Shown: positions 24,124 to 33,687, counted from the stretch's first letter. The stretch is 64,000 nucleotides of DNA from Pigmentiphaga kullae (GCF_004216695.1 NZ_SGXC01000001.1:1302001-1366000), one strand, 5' to 3'. Notes: generated by a model not told the origin, from the sequence alone. Program-made: numbers and translations.

Positions 24124-25155
24124 ATGGACATCCGGCTGGACAACCGCGTGCGGGGCCGGCTGCGGCTGCGGCACCTGGAACTGCTCGACGTGCTGGACAA
24201 CACCGGCAGCATCCACAAGGCCGCGGCGCGGCTCAGCATGACGCAGCCCGCCGCCAGCAAGCTGCTGCGCGATGCCGAGGACATCTACGGCACGCAGCTG
24301 TTCATGCGTTCGTCCAGCGGCCTGCGGCCCACGCCGGGCGGCGACGCGGCCATACGGTGGGCCCGCAGCATCCTGCGCAGCGTGGGCGATTCCCTGACCG
24401 AGGTCCAGTTGATACGCGAGGGCGCGCACGGGCGCGTGCGGGTGGGCGTGTTTCCGGCGGCGGTGTCGGTGTTGCTGGGCACGGCGCTGGACCGGCTGCA
24501 TGCCCGCTGGCCGGACGTGGTGGTGCTGGCCACCGAAGGCAGCAACGAGGTGCTGCTGCCCGCGCTGGCGCGGCAGGAGCTGGACGTGGTGCTGGGCCGC
24601 CTGACCGCGGCCACCCAGGACCCGGCCTTCGAGAGCGAGCTGCTGTATGACGAACCCGTCTGCGTGGTCGTGCGCAGCGGCCATCCCTGGGCGCGCCGGC
24701 GGCGGCTGGACCTGTCCGAGCTGGCCGCCTCGCAATGGATTCTGCCCACCGAGTTCGCGCCCATGCGGCCCCAGTTCGAGCAGATGTTCGTGAAGGCCGG
24801 CGTGGCCGTGCCCCGGCCGCGCGTAGAGACCGCCTCGCTGCTGCTCAGCCAGGCCGTGATCCAGAAGTCGGACATGCTGGCCGTGGTGCCGGGGCGCGTG
24901 GCCACCCATTACCGCGACCAGGGGCTGTTCGCCATCCTGCCGTTCGCCCTGCCGCTGACCATCCCGCCCGTGGGCGTCATCACCCATGCCCATCGTCCGG
25001 TCTCGCCGGCGGTTGGCCATTTCCTGGACGTGGTGCACGAGATCGCGGGGCTGGAGGCGCGGGCTCGGGAAGCCGGCGCCCGCCCGCGTCCCGTCAGTCC
25101 GGCGGCGGCTGGATCTCCACCCGCAGGGCGCCGAGGGACTCGATCCGCGCGCTGA
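24124..25155 (+). CDS. LysR family transcriptional regulator
   Basis: A 343-residue regulator of the GbpR/PcaQ-like branch (RGRLRLRHLELLDVL, SMTQPAASKLLRDAE) with a full effector domain. The ATG at 24124 follows GGGGAG; an upstream ATG at 24079 overlaps the iclR stop and would add 15 residues. The last 20 or so residues are a Pro/Arg-rich tail encoded inside the convergent FAH gene, a 62-bp overlap, and probably not part of the fold. Its target may be the FAH/Bug cluster or the IclR-linked operon. Confidence 0.88.
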   Translation: MDIRLDNRVRGRLRLRHLELLDVLDNTGSIHKAAARLSMTQPAASKLLRDAEDIYGTQLFMRSSSGLRPTPGGDAAIRWARSILRSVGDSLTEVQLIREGAHGRVRVGVFPAAVSVLLGTALDRLHARWPDVVVLATEGSNEVLLPALARQELDVVLGRLTAATQDPAFESELLYDEPVCVVVRSGHPWARRRRLDLSELAASQWILPTEFAPMRPQFEQMFVKAGVAVPRPRVETASLLLSQAVIQKSDMLAVVPGRVATHYRDQGLFAILPFALPLTIPPVGVITHAHRPVSPAVGHFLDVVHEIAGLEARAREAGARPRPVSPAAAGSPPAGRRGTRSAR

Positions 25156-26005
25156 CCACGTCGCCCGCGGCTAGAAAGCTGCGGCGCGCGGCGCCCACCC
25201 CGGCGGGGGTGCCGGTCAGCACCACGTCGCCGGGCTCCAGCGTCATGATGCGGGACAGCGTCGCCAGTTGTTCGCCGATGTCGAAGATCATGCCCGAGGT
25301 GCGCGCGTCCTGCCGTACCTCGCCATTGACGTCCAGGCGCATGGCCAAGTCGTGCGGGTCGGGAACGAAGGCGGCCGGCACCAGCGGGCCGAGCGGACAA
25401 CTGGTGTCGTGCGCCTTGCCCGCGACCCAGTCGAATTTGTAGAAGGTCTCGGGCGCGCGGTTCAGGTCGCGCGCGGAAAAGTCGATCGCCACGCAATAGG
25501 CCGCGACGTGCTCGCGCCAGTCCTGGGCCGCGATGGCGCGGGCCTCGCGGCCGATCACCAGCGCCAGTTCGATCTCCCAGTCGAAGGATTGGCAGCCGCG
25601 CGGGATGCGCACGGTGGCGCCGGGTCCCACCACCGCCTGCCGCGCGGGCTTGAAGAAAAAGAACAACCGCTGCGCGGACTTGTCGTGCGCGTCGGGCACC
25701 TTCATCTCGGCCAGGTGGTCGTAGTAGTTGGCGCCGGCGCACAGGACCTTGCCGGGATATTGCAGCGGCGCCAGCTCGGGGGCGTCGGCCGGCACGGCCA
25801 GCGCATGCAGCTCGCGTTCGGCGGCTGCGATGCGCGCCAGCCCCGGCTGGTGGGCGGCCCAGTTGCGGAACAGGTCGGCCAGGGCATCCGGCATCGTGTC
25901 CAGCCCCAGCACCCGGGCCGATGCCGCGATCGGATAGCAGCCCCGGGCGGTCTGCAAACAGCCGGTCGGCACGCCATGCACCGAACGGGTCGTCAATGAA
26001 AACAT
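25094..26005 (-). CDS. Fumarylacetoacetate hydrolase family protein
   Basis: A 303-residue FAH-family enzyme, which hydrolyses or decarboxylates acylpyruvates and related oxo-acids from ring cleavage. The C-terminal catalytic domain starts near LCAGANYYDHLAEM (89-102). Metal ligands E144 and E146 in WEIEL and D175 in AIDFSARD are present, as is LTGTPAGVG near the end. The start at 26005 has AGGA seven bases upstream; longer frames lack a ribosome site. It is last in a cluster of SDR, LysR, RidA and Bug genes, 25 bp after the Bug gene. The substrate is unknown. Confidence 0.9.
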   Translation of the reverse strand: MFSLTTRSVHGVPTGCLQTARGCYPIAASARVLGLDTMPDALADLFRNWAAHQPGLARIAAAERELHALAVPADAPELAPLQYPGKVLCAGANYYDHLAEMKVPDAHDKSAQRLFFFFKPARQAVVGPGATVRIPRGCQSFDWEIELALVIGREARAIAAQDWREHVAAYCVAIDFSARDLNRAPETFYKFDWVAGKAHDTSCPLGPLVPAAFVPDPHDLAMRLDVNGEVRQDARTSGMIFDIGEQLATLSRIMTLEPGDVVLTGTPAGVGAARRSFLAAGDVVSARIESLGALRVEIQPPPD

Positions 26006-26030
26006 CGTTGCTTCCTTGGCGTAGGGGGAA

Positions 26031-26993
26031 TCAGTCTGCACTGAAACCCGAGGCTTGCACGGCTTGGCGCCATTGTTCGAGTTCACGGCGGCCTTGCTCG
26101 TCCAGTTGCCGGGGCGTGCTGTCCACCGGCGTCATGCCCATCTGGGCCAGCTTCGCTCGCACGTCGGGCTCCTTCAAGGCGCGGACGATGGCCGCATTGA
26201 GCTGGGCGATGCGGGCATCCGGCGTGCGCGCCGGCGCGTAGATGCCGCCCCAGCCCTGGGCCGGGCCCATGCGCAGGCCCAGTTCCGCCGCCGTGGGCAC
26301 GTCCGGCAGTTCCGCCGCCCGCTGCGAGCCGAAGGTGGCCAGGATGCGGACCTTGCCGGCCTGCTGCAGGTTCAGCATCTCGCCTATGTTCAGGATCGCG
26401 GCCGGGATCTGCGCGCCGACCAGCGCGGTGATGACCTCGGCGGCGCCCTTGTAGCCGATGTGTTCCATCCGGATGCCGGTGGTCTGCGACAGCGAGACGC
26501 CCAGGAAATGCTGGATGCTGCCGGCCGACGGCGTGCCGTAGAAGGCCGCCGCCGGATGGGCCTTGGCCCAGGCCAGAAAATCCTGCAGGCTGCGCGCCGG
26601 GGACGAGGCCGGCACCGCCAGCCCCAGTTCCCAGGTCGGCAGCTTGGCCACCGGAGCGAGATCGATGAACGGGTCGTAGCCCAGTTGCTTGAACACGTGC
26701 GGATACAGGTAGATGGTCGCGCCCGGCGCCACCACCAGCGTATTGCCGTCCGGCGCGGCCGCCTTGACGTGCTGGATGGCCAGCCGCGCCTGCGCGCCCG
26801 GGCGGTTCTCGACGATGGCCGGCTGGTTCAGCGAGACGCGCAGCTTGTCCGCCAGCAGGCGCGCGATGATGTCGAAGTTGCCGCCGGCCGGCAGGCCCAC
26901 CACCAGCTTCAGGGGCTCCTGGGCCTGGGCGGTTGGGGCCGTCACCGCGAACAGCAAGGCGAGCGAGGCTCGCCGGATAAGGGTCGGGATCAT
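26031..26993 (-). CDS. Bug receptor next to RidA and FAH
   Basis: A 320-residue receptor. The signal peptide ends near TAQAQ (residue 25), and the loop motif is GLPAGGNFD. It is more divergent than the other copies in the window (VENRPGAQARLAIQHV, YGTPSAGSIQHF), pointing to a different ligand class. The start at 26993 is chosen from the signal peptide. Gaps of 32 bp and 25 bp to the RidA and FAH genes suggest one transcript. Confidence 0.9.
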   Translation of the reverse strand: MIPTLIRRASLALLFAVTAPTAQAQEPLKLVVGLPAGGNFDIIARLLADKLRVSLNQPAIVENRPGAQARLAIQHVKAAAPDGNTLVVAPGATIYLYPHVFKQLGYDPFIDLAPVAKLPTWELGLAVPASSPARSLQDFLAWAKAHPAAAFYGTPSAGSIQHFLGVSLSQTTGIRMEHIGYKGAAEVITALVGAQIPAAILNIGEMLNLQQAGKVRILATFGSQRAAELPDVPTAAELGLRMGPAQGWGGIYAPARTPDARIAQLNAAIVRALKEPDVRAKLAQMGMTPVDSTPRQLDEQGRRELEQWRQAVQASGFSAD

Positions 26994-27025
26994 GATGCGC
27001 CTCGTGTGCCCGGACGGGCGTTGGC

Positions 27026-27379
27026 CTACAGTTTGCGTGCCGCGGTCACGGCGATCTCGACCTCGTATTCGGGAAAGGCCAGCTTGGCTTCCACGCAGGA
27101 GCGCACCGGCTTGTGCCCGGCGATCACCCACTGGTCCCAGATCTCGTTGAGCTTGGGCCATTTCTTGTAGTCGTCGATCCAGACCATGGCGCTCAGGATG
27201 TGCTTGCGGTCCAGGCCTATGCCTTCGAGCTGGGCGTCGAGCTTGGCCAGGATCTGGCGCAACTGGCCGTCGAAGTCCTGGGACGGATCGTCCGCGACCT
27301 GCCCCGACATATAGACGATGTTGTCGTGGATCACGATCTTGCTCATGTGGGCGTTTTCGTTCAGGCGTTCGATGGTCAT
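27026..27379 (-). CDS. RidA/YjgF family protein
   Basis: A 117-residue member of the RidA (reactive intermediate deaminase) family. These trimeric proteins hydrolyse enamine/imine intermediates; relatives in catabolic operons act on aminoacrylate-type products. Recognisable parts are NIVYMSGQVADD, ILSAMVWIDDY and the active-site arginine in HKPVRSCVEA. The start at 27379 has an AAGGAG ribosome site. Its presence in the operon may mean that a nitrogen-containing compound yields an enamine during breakdown. Confidence 0.9.
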   Translation of the reverse strand: MTIERLNENAHMSKIVIHDNIVYMSGQVADDPSQDFDGQLRQILAKLDAQLEGIGLDRKHILSAMVWIDDYKKWPKLNEIWDQWVIAGHKPVRSCVEAKLAFPEYEVEIAVTAARKL

Positions 27380-27483
27380 GCGCGGCTCCTTGGTGTGTGC
27401 CGGCACATTGTGGGCGCGATGCGCGCCGCCGCCGTAATGAAAGAAACTTATCTCCCGAGAACCGGGAAGAATCTCCGGCGCGC

Positions 27484-28392
27484 TCAGTCGTCCACGTGAG
27501 GCCGCATCAGGGCCTCGAACCATTCCACGAACACGCCCAGCCGGCGCGACCGCTGCCGGCGGTGGGGATACAGCAGGGAGACCGGCATGGGCGCGGGCCG
27601 CAGCCCGGGCATGACTTCCACCAGTTCGCCGGCATCGAGCAGATGCCGCACGTCGAAGCGCGGGATCTGGATCAGCCCCAGGCCCATCCGGCAGCAGGCG
27701 ATGTAGTTCTCGGCATTGTTCACCACCACCTGGCTGGGGACGTCCCGGCTCTGCGGTTCGCCGCTGGCGTCCAGGTATTCCCAGGCCGTCTCGCGTCCCG
27801 TGGTGGCCGAGGCATAGCCCACGGTCCAATGGCCATCGGCCAGTTCGTCCGGGTGACGGGGCTCGCCATGCTGGCGCAGGTACGCGGGGCTGGCGCAATT
27901 GATCAGCGCGATGTCGCCCAGCGGACGCACGACCAGGCTGCTGTCGTGCAGGGCGCCGATGCGCACCGCGCAGTCCACGCCTTCGCGCACGAGGTCGATC
28001 GCGCTGTCCCCCGACCGCAGCAGCAATTGCAGGCGGGGATGGCGCTGCAGCAGGCCCGGCAGCGCGGGCACGACCAGGCGCCGCGCGATGCGGCTGGGCA
28101 CGTCCACCGTCAGCCGTCCGGCCGCCTGCTTCTCGCGTGCGTGGAACAACTGGTCGATGTCCTCGACCTCGGTCAGCAGCGGCCGTATCCGCTCGATCAA
28201 CTGCTGGCCGTCGGCGGTCAGCGAAACGCGCCGGGTCGTGCGATGCAGCAGGCGCGCCCCGACCTGTTCCTCCAGTTGCCGGACGGCCGCCGACACCGAG
28301 GCGCGGGGCAGTTCCAGCGCGTGGGCCGCCTTGATGAAGCTGCCCATCTCCGCCACCTGAACGAAAACGCGATACTGGTCGAAGCGATCCAT
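27484..28392 (-). CDS. LysR family transcriptional regulator
   Basis: A 302-residue regulator of the CrgA-like group. The N-terminus is MDRFDQYRVFVQVAEMGSF, the recognition helix is ELPRASVSAAVRQLEEQ, and an HxTTRRVSLT-type wing follows. It lies between an SDR gene (25 bp upstream) and the RidA gene (104 bp downstream) on the same strand. It is not clear which of the two flanking gene groups it controls. Confidence 0.92.
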   Translation of the reverse strand: MDRFDQYRVFVQVAEMGSFIKAAHALELPRASVSAAVRQLEEQVGARLLHRTTRRVSLTADGQQLIERIRPLLTEVEDIDQLFHAREKQAAGRLTVDVPSRIARRLVVPALPGLLQRHPRLQLLLRSGDSAIDLVREGVDCAVRIGALHDSSLVVRPLGDIALINCASPAYLRQHGEPRHPDELADGHWTVGYASATTGRETAWEYLDASGEPQSRDVPSQVVVNNAENYIACCRMGLGLIQIPRFDVRHLLDAGELVEVMPGLRPAPMPVSLLYPHRRQRSRRLGVFVEWFEALMRPHVDD

Positions 28393-28417
28393 GGGCCAAG
28401 CATAGAGCAGGATGCCG

Positions 28418-29191
28418 CTACTTGGTGGTGTAGCCGCCGTTGATGAGGATGGTCTGGCCCGTGATCCACCAGCCGTCGCTGACCAGGTGCCGGATGAACG
28501 GGACGACGTCCTGGATGTCGGTCAGGCCGGTCTTCGAGAACGGCGACAGGGCCGCCGCGGTCTTGTGGTACGCCACCGCCTCGGCCTGCTCGGCGGGATA
28601 GAAGAACGGCGTGTCCATCGGCCCCGGGCCGACCGCGGTCACCGAGATGCCGCGCTGGCCGAATTCCTTGGCCGCCGCGCGGGTGAAGTGCTCCACCGGC
28701 GCCTTGGTGCCTTCGTAGGCCGCGTAGAACGGCGTGAACGCGCCCAGCAGCGAGGTCACCAGCGTCACGATCTTGCCGTTGTCGTTCACGTGGCGGCCGG
28801 CTTCCTTCAGGAAGAAGAAGGCCGATTTGGCGTTGACCGCCGACATCTCGTCGTATTCGGCCTCGCTGATGTCGACGATGGGCTTCTTCAGCACCTTGCC
28901 GACGGTGTTGATGGCGATGTCGGGCCGGCCGGCCACGGCGATGGCTTCGGCGAACAGTTTTTCGACCGCACCGGCCGTCGTCAGGTCTGCCTGCAGGGCG
29001 GCAGACTCGGCGCCCGCCGCGCGGACCGCGGCCACGGTGGCCTCGGCATCCGCCCGGGATGCAGGGCTGTTGTAGTGGACGATGACGGCCTTGGCGCCCT
29101 GCGCGGCCAGGTCGCGTGCGATCAGTCCGCCAAGATTCTTCGCGCCGCCGGCGATCAGCGCGACCTTGCCGCGTATCGAATGGTCTGTCAT
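28418..29191 (-). CDS. SDR family oxidoreductase
   Basis: A 257-residue short-chain dehydrogenase. The nucleotide-binding motif GGAKNLGG is at 15-22, structural N120, catalytic S147, and Y159/K163 in YEGTK. The canonical TGxxxGxG is altered to AGGAKNLG, as in some YdfG/FabG relatives. C-terminal TGQTILINGG is typical. It is the most upstream gene of the SDR-LysR-RidA-Bug-FAH group. A small inverted repeat lies 73 bp before its start. Substrate unknown. Confidence 0.92.
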   Translation of the reverse strand: MTDHSIRGKVALIAGGAKNLGGLIARDLAAQGAKAVIVHYNSPASRADAEATVAAVRAAGAESAALQADLTTAGAVEKLFAEAIAVAGRPDIAINTVGKVLKKPIVDISEAEYDEMSAVNAKSAFFFLKEAGRHVNDNGKIVTLVTSLLGAFTPFYAAYEGTKAPVEHFTRAAAKEFGQRGISVTAVGPGPMDTPFFYPAEQAEAVAYHKTAAALSPFSKTGLTDIQDVVPFIRHLVSDGWWITGQTILINGGYTTK

Positions 29192-29263
29192 GGGAAACCC
29201 CTGTGCGATGGAAACGAGGGTTCCAGCTTAGGAGCCTGGGCCGATCCGATCAGCCCCCGGGGA

Positions 29264-29280
29264 CTGGATGGACTATCCAG
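29264..29280. promoter_or_regulatory. Inverted repeat upstream of the SDR gene
   Basis: CTGGAT and ATCCAG, 6-bp perfect arms with a 5-base spacer, lie 73 bp before the SDR start. This fits the size and place of a LysR site for the regulator encoded one gene downstream, but the evidence is only symmetry and position. Confidence 0.35.
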
Positions 29281-29328
29281 GAAATCCGGCCAATCGCGGT
29301 ACACCAGATCGCGGCCGCCATGGCGGCG

Positions 29329-29745
29329 CTACGTCCAAGGATTGATGACGGTCAGCCCCGCGGCTTCGAAGGGACTGGTGTCGCAGGTGGTGACCGCGAA
29401 GCCACGCGCGAGAGCCGAAGCAGCGATGTAGCCATCCGCCTTGCCGATGGCCTTGCCCGCTTTTCGCGCCCCTGTCATCAGGTCGGAGTACGCACGAGAT
29501 GCATCCAGGTCAAAGGGCAGAACGCGGCCCGAGAATGCTGGCAGGACCTCGTGTTCCAGACGATCGAGATAGATCGTGCGCCGTTTGCCTTGGGGCATGG
29601 CGGCAAGGCCGAAGCGTAGTTCAGCGACAGTGACTGCGGACAGATAGAGCGTTTCGATCATCTGCGCGTCGATCCAGGCCAGCACGTTGGGTTCGGGCGC
29701 GATCTTCCACAACTCGGAAATGACGTTGGTATCGAGAACAATCAT
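29329..29745 (-). CDS. PIN-domain toxin, FitB/VapC type
   Basis: A 138-residue PIN-domain ribonuclease. The acidic active-site residues are D5 (MIVLDTNVIS), E42 (VAELRFG), D104 (KADGYIAA) and D122 (TCDTSPF), as in Neisseria FitB. It overlaps the antitoxin gene upstream by 4 bp, the normal arrangement. FitB/VapC toxins cleave RNA such as tRNA or rRNA. The pair sits between catabolic and core genes. Confidence 0.92.
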   Translation of the reverse strand: MIVLDTNVISELWKIAPEPNVLAWIDAQMIETLYLSAVTVAELRFGLAAMPQGKRRTIYLDRLEHEVLPAFSGRVLPFDLDASRAYSDLMTGARKAGKAIGKADGYIAASALARGFAVTTCDTSPFEAAGLTVINPWT

Positions 29746-30005
29746 TCGAAATCCATCGGCTTGGCTGGAGTCTTGTCGCGGAGTTGGTTGATGGATTCTG
29801 CTTCCGCGTCGGTCAGGCCGCCAGCTTCCCGCGCAATGGAGGTCAGCAGGGAACCGAGTTTCACGCGCCCCTCGGGCTTGGCTGCTTGCTCCAGAATGCT
29901 GCGGACTTCGGCTTCTGTGCTGTGGCCATGCATGGCTGCGCGAACCCGAATGGCGCGATGAACCTCCTCGGGAATATTTCGTACGGTGATGGAGCGAATT
30001 TTCAA
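29742..30005 (-). CDS. FitA-like ribbon-helix-helix antitoxin
   Basis: An 87-residue antitoxin. The N-terminal ribbon-helix-helix reads SITVRNIPEEVHRAIRVRA with HGHSTEAEVRSIL, and the C-terminal toxin-binding tail ends in PAKPMDFE. The start is TTG at 30005, since no ATG is in frame before an upstream stop. Two palindromes directly upstream are probable autoregulatory sites. Confidence 0.88.
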   Translation of the reverse strand: MKIRSITVRNIPEEVHRAIRVRAAMHGHSTEAEVRSILEQAAKPEGRVKLGSLLTSIAREAGGLTDAEAESINQLRDKTPAKPMDFE

Positions 30006-30011
30006 ATCCTT

Positions 30012-30054
30012 AAAATGATGGATTTGAAATCATTTTACCATTTTGATATCAAAA
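30012..30054. promoter_or_regulatory. Two palindromes upstream of the fitAB-like operon
   Basis: AAAATGAT (30012-30019) and ATCATTTT (30029-30036) form a perfect inverted repeat with a 9-base spacer. TTTTGATATCAAAA at 30041-30054 is a perfect 14-bp palindrome. Both lie within 50 bp of the antitoxin start in a short AT-rich block. FitAB-type complexes bind such paired repeats. Confidence 0.6.
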
Positions 30055-30067
30055 CGGCGATGGCACT

Positions 30068-30673
30068 TTATCCATAGAGTGCCCGGTCGGCGAGATCCAC
30101 CCGCACGACCTGCCCGTTCTCGATGGGCGATGCCAGATCCGTCTCTCGAAAGCGCCGCATCCAGGGCGGCGTGGCTTCCAGTCCCGATGCGAGCGCGAGC
30201 TGGTAGGCATGGAAGAACTGGCCGTGTCCGACCGCGACGATGAAGCCGGGCAGCGTGCGCACGCGTTCGTCGAAGGCGCGCAGCCGGCCCGCGAATTCGG
30301 AGAACGATTCGGCGTCGTCGCCGTCGCGATAGCCGGGATCGGCGCGCCGCCAATAGGCGTCGGCCAGCGGCCGGCGCTCGTGCACGGTCAGGCCCGCGCA
30401 CTTGAGGGCCGACAGGTAGGTGAACTCCTGGATGGGCCAGACCTGCATGGGCGTGCCGGGCCACCGTTCAAGGATGGGCGCGGCGGTTTCCTGCGCGCGC
30501 AGGAAGGGAGAGACGATCAGCAGGTCGGGGCGGCGGTCGACCTGGCGGGCGGCAAGCAGGGCCTGTTCGCGGCCCAGCGCCGTCAGCGGGCTGGCGCCCA
30601 CGTCCGAGGTGGCCGCCCCGGCGTTGGCCGTGCTCTGCCCGTGGCGGATCAGCCAGAGTTCGCCCCGTGCCAT
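30068..30673 (-). CDS. Histidine phosphatase family protein (phosphoglycerate mutase-like)
   Basis: A 201-residue member of the branch 1 histidine phosphatases. The catalytic RHG motif is at 10-12 (LIRHGQSTANAG), and a second histidine lies in VAVGHGQFFHAY. Also present are SPFLRAQETA and the acid-rich loop near DDAESFSEF. It could be a small-molecule phosphatase rather than a glycolytic mutase. It lies 8 bp downstream of gatB and probably shares its transcript. Confidence 0.88.
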   Translation of the reverse strand: MARGELWLIRHGQSTANAGAATSDVGASPLTALGREQALLAARQVDRRPDLLIVSPFLRAQETAAPILERWPGTPMQVWPIQEFTYLSALKCAGLTVHERRPLADAYWRRADPGYRDGDDAESFSEFAGRLRAFDERVRTLPGFIVAVGHGQFFHAYQLALASGLEATPPWMRRFRETDLASPIENGQVVRVDLADRALYG

Positions 30674-30681
30674 GGCGGGCG

Positions 30682-32136
30682 TCAGGCCAGCTTCTGCTTC
30701 AGCAGTTCGTTGACCTGCTGCGGGTTGGCCTTGCCCTTGGCGGCCTTCATCACCTGGCCGACCAGCGAGTTGAAGGCCTTTTCCTTGCCGGCGCGGTACT
30801 CGGCCACGATGGCGGGATTGGCCGCCAGCACGTCGTCGATCATCTGGCCGATGGCGCCGGTGTCGCTGATCTGCTTGAGCCCGCGGGCTTCGATGATGGC
30901 GTCGGCGTCGCCGCCGTTCTCGCCCTGCCAGATGGCGGCGAACACGTCGCGGGCGATCTTGTTCGAGATCGTGCCGTCGGCGATGCGTACCAGCAGCTTG
31001 CCCAGCTGGGCGCTGGAGACGGGGCTGCTGGCGATGTCCTTTTCTTCGCGGTTCAGCGCGGCGGCCAGTTCGCCCATCACCCAGTTGGCGGCCAGCTTGG
31101 CCTGGCCGGCGGGCAGGGCCTTGGCGGTGGCCTCGAAGAAGTCGGCGGTGTCGCGGCTGCCGGTGAGCTGGGCGGCATCGTAGGCGGGCAGGCCGTAGTC
31201 GGCCTCGAAGCGGGCGCGCTTGGCGCCGGGCAGCTCGGGCATGTCGGCGCGCACGCGCTCGATCCAGTCCGGCGCGATGACCAGCGGCGGCAGGTCGGGG
31301 TCCGGGAAGTAGCGGTAGTCGTGCGCGTCTTCCTTGGACCGCATGCTGCGGGTCTCGTCGCGGTCGGGGTCGTACAGGCGGGTTTCCTGCACCACCTTGC
31401 CGCCGTCCTCGATCAGTTCGATCTGGCGCCGCACTTCGTACTGGATGGCGCGTTCGAGGAAGCGGAACGAGTTGACGTTCTTGGTCTCGGTGCGGGTGCC
31501 GAATTCCTTCTGGCCCACGGGCCGCACCGATACGTTGGCGTCGATGCGGAACGAGCCTTCCTGCATGTTGCCGTCGCAGATGCCCAGCCAGACCACCAGC
31601 GCGTGCAGCGCCTTGGCGTAGGCCACGGCTTCCTCGGCCGAGCGCATCTCGGGTTCGGACACCACTTCCAGCAGCGGGGTGCCGGCGCGGTTCAGGTCGA
31701 TGCCGGTGGATTTTTCGCCGTGGGGGCCGGCGAAGTCGTCGTGCAGCGACTTGCCCGCGTCCTCTTCCAGGTGGGCCCGGGTCAGGTTGATGGTCATTTC
31801 CCGCTCGCCCACGAAGAAGGTGAGCGAGCCGCCCTGCACCACCGGGATCTCGTACTGGCTGATCTGGTAGTTCTTGGGCAGGTCGGGATAGAAGTAGTTC
31901 TTGCGGGCGAAGATCGAGCGCGGGGCGACGTGCGAGCCCAGCGCCAGGCCCAGCTTGATGGCGCGTTCGACCGCGCCCCGGTTCATGACCGGCAGCGTGC
32001 CCGGCAGCGCGAGGTCCACGGCGTTGGCCTGCATGTTGGCCGGGGCCCCGAAGCGGGTGCTGCTGCCCGAGAAGATCTTGGACGACGTGGACAGTTGCAC
32101 GTGCGTTTCCAGACCGATGACGACTTCCCAGTTCAT
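30682..32136 (-). CDS. gatB: Asp-tRNA(Asn)/Glu-tRNA(Gln) amidotransferase subunit B
   Basis: A 484-residue subunit that recognises misacylated tRNA and activates the carboxylate for transamidation. Signatures include [12 protein letters not shown] at the N-terminus, [27 protein letters not shown], and the helical YqeY-like tail from about 330 to the end. With gatA and gatC on the same strand it completes the GatCAB complex, so Asn-tRNA or Gln-tRNA is made indirectly. Confidence 0.97.
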   Translation of the reverse strand: MNWEVVIGLETHVQLSTSSKIFSGSSTRFGAPANMQANAVDLALPGTLPVMNRGAVERAIKLGLALGSHVAPRSIFARKNYFYPDLPKNYQISQYEIPVVQGGSLTFFVGEREMTINLTRAHLEEDAGKSLHDDFAGPHGEKSTGIDLNRAGTPLLEVVSEPEMRSAEEAVAYAKALHALVVWLGICDGNMQEGSFRIDANVSVRPVGQKEFGTRTETKNVNSFRFLERAIQYEVRRQIELIEDGGKVVQETRLYDPDRDETRSMRSKEDAHDYRYFPDPDLPPLVIAPDWIERVRADMPELPGAKRARFEADYGLPAYDAAQLTGSRDTADFFEATAKALPAGQAKLAANWVMGELAAALNREEKDIASSPVSSAQLGKLLVRIADGTISNKIARDVFAAIWQGENGGDADAIIEARGLKQISDTGAIGQMIDDVLAANPAIVAEYRAGKEKAFNSLVGQVMKAAKGKANPQQVNELLKQKLA

Positions 32137-32157
32137 ACGTTCATTCCGCTGCGGAGG

Positions 32158-33687
32158 TCACAGGCTGCCGGGGCGGCGAGTGTGCCAGTCCGTGGTTCGT
32201 TGGAAAACATCGGCGATGGCCAGCAACCGGCCCTCGTCGAAATAATTGCCGATGATCTGCAGGCCGACGGGGCGCTGGCCGTGTACCGGGCCCAGGCCGA
32301 AGCCGCAGGGGATGGACACCCCGGGCAGGCCCGCCAGGTTCAGGCTGAGCGTGTAGATGTCGGCCAGGTACATGGCCACCGGATCGTCCGTCTTCTCGCC
32401 CAGGTTCCAGGCCACGGTGGGGGATACGGGGCCGACGATGACGTCGCACTGGTCCCGCAGCGCCTTCTGGAAGTCGTCGGCCACCAGCCGGCGCACCTTC
32501 TGCGCCTGCAGGTAATAGGCGTCGTAGTAGCCGTGCGACAGCACGTAGGTGCCGGTCAGGATGCGGCGCTGCACTTCCAGGCCGAAGCCCTCGGCGCGCG
32601 AGCGGCTGGTCATGTCGGCCAGGTCCCGGTATTCGGCCGCGCGGTGGCCGTAGCGCACGCCGTCGTAGCGCGAGAGGTTGCTGGAGGCCTCGGCCGGGGC
32701 GATGACGTAGTAGGCCGGGATGGACAGTTCCGTGCGCGGCAGGGAGATGTCCACCCGCTGCGCGCCCAGCGCCTCGAACTGCTGCAGCGCGGTCTCGATG
32801 GCCATGCGCACGTCGTCGGCCAGGCCGGCGCCGAAGAATTCGCGCGGGATGCCGATGCGCAGGCCGGCCAGCGGCTGGTCGCCCTGGGCCCGCGCGGCGA
32901 AAGCGCCGAACGCGGCGCGCACGCGGCCGGGGGCGTTGGGCTCGGCGCCGCAGCGCTCCAGGCTGGTGGAGTCGCGCGGGTCGAAGCCGGTGATGGGGTC
33001 CAGCAGTTCGAGCAGGTCGCGCGCGTGGCGGGCGATGGGGCCGCCCTGGTCCAGGCTGGAGCCGTAGGCGATCATGCCGTAGCGCGACACGGTGCCGTAG
33101 GTGGGCTTGATGCCGCTGACGCCGCACAGCGAGGCCGGCTGCCGGATCGAGCCGCCGGTGTCGGTGGCGGTGGCGCCCACGGCCAGGCCCGCGGCGACCG
33201 CGGCGGCCGAGCCGCCGGACGAGCCGCCGGGTACGGCCGCGGTGTCCCAGGGGTTCAGGACCGGGCCGTAGGCCGAATTCTCGTTGGACGAGCCCATCGC
33301 GAACTCGTCGCAGTTGAGCTTGCCCAGGGTGACCGCGCCGGCCGCGCCCAGCCGCTCGACCACGGTGGCGTCGAAGGGGCTGACGTAGTGCTTCAGCATG
33401 GCGCTGGCCGCCGTGGTGCGCCAGCCGCGGGTAACGAAGACGTCCTTGTGGGCGATGGGGATGCCGGCCAGCGGGCCGGCCTGGCCGCCCGCCAGCGCGG
33501 CGTCGGCGGCGCGGGCCTGGGCCAGCGTCAGTTCGGGATCCACGTGCAGGAAGGCGTTGAGCTCGTGGCGGGCGGCGATGGCGTCGAGTGCGCTCTGTGC
33601 CAGCTCGACGGCCGAGACCCGGCGCTCGTCCAGGGCCTTGCGCAGCTCGGCGATGCCGGCGAATTCGGTATGCAGGGGTTGTGGCAT
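32158..33687 (-). CDS. gatA: Asp-tRNA(Asn)/Glu-tRNA(Gln) amidotransferase subunit A
   Basis: A 509-residue amidase-signature enzyme that releases ammonia from glutamine for GatB. The Ser-cisSer-Lys triad is complete: K81 in IAHKDVF, S156 in PGGSSGGS and S180 in DTGGSIRQP. It starts 4 bp after gatC and ends 21 bp before gatB. Confidence 0.97.
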   Translation of the reverse strand: MPQPLHTEFAGIAELRKALDERRVSAVELAQSALDAIAARHELNAFLHVDPELTLAQARAADAALAGGQAGPLAGIPIAHKDVFVTRGWRTTAASAMLKHYVSPFDATVVERLGAAGAVTLGKLNCDEFAMGSSNENSAYGPVLNPWDTAAVPGGSSGGSAAAVAAGLAVGATATDTGGSIRQPASLCGVSGIKPTYGTVSRYGMIAYGSSLDQGGPIARHARDLLELLDPITGFDPRDSTSLERCGAEPNAPGRVRAAFGAFAARAQGDQPLAGLRIGIPREFFGAGLADDVRMAIETALQQFEALGAQRVDISLPRTELSIPAYYVIAPAEASSNLSRYDGVRYGHRAAEYRDLADMTSRSRAEGFGLEVQRRILTGTYVLSHGYYDAYYLQAQKVRRLVADDFQKALRDQCDVIVGPVSPTVAWNLGEKTDDPVAMYLADIYTLSLNLAGLPGVSIPCGFGLGPVHGQRPVGLQIIGNYFDEGRLLAIADVFQRTTDWHTRRPGSL

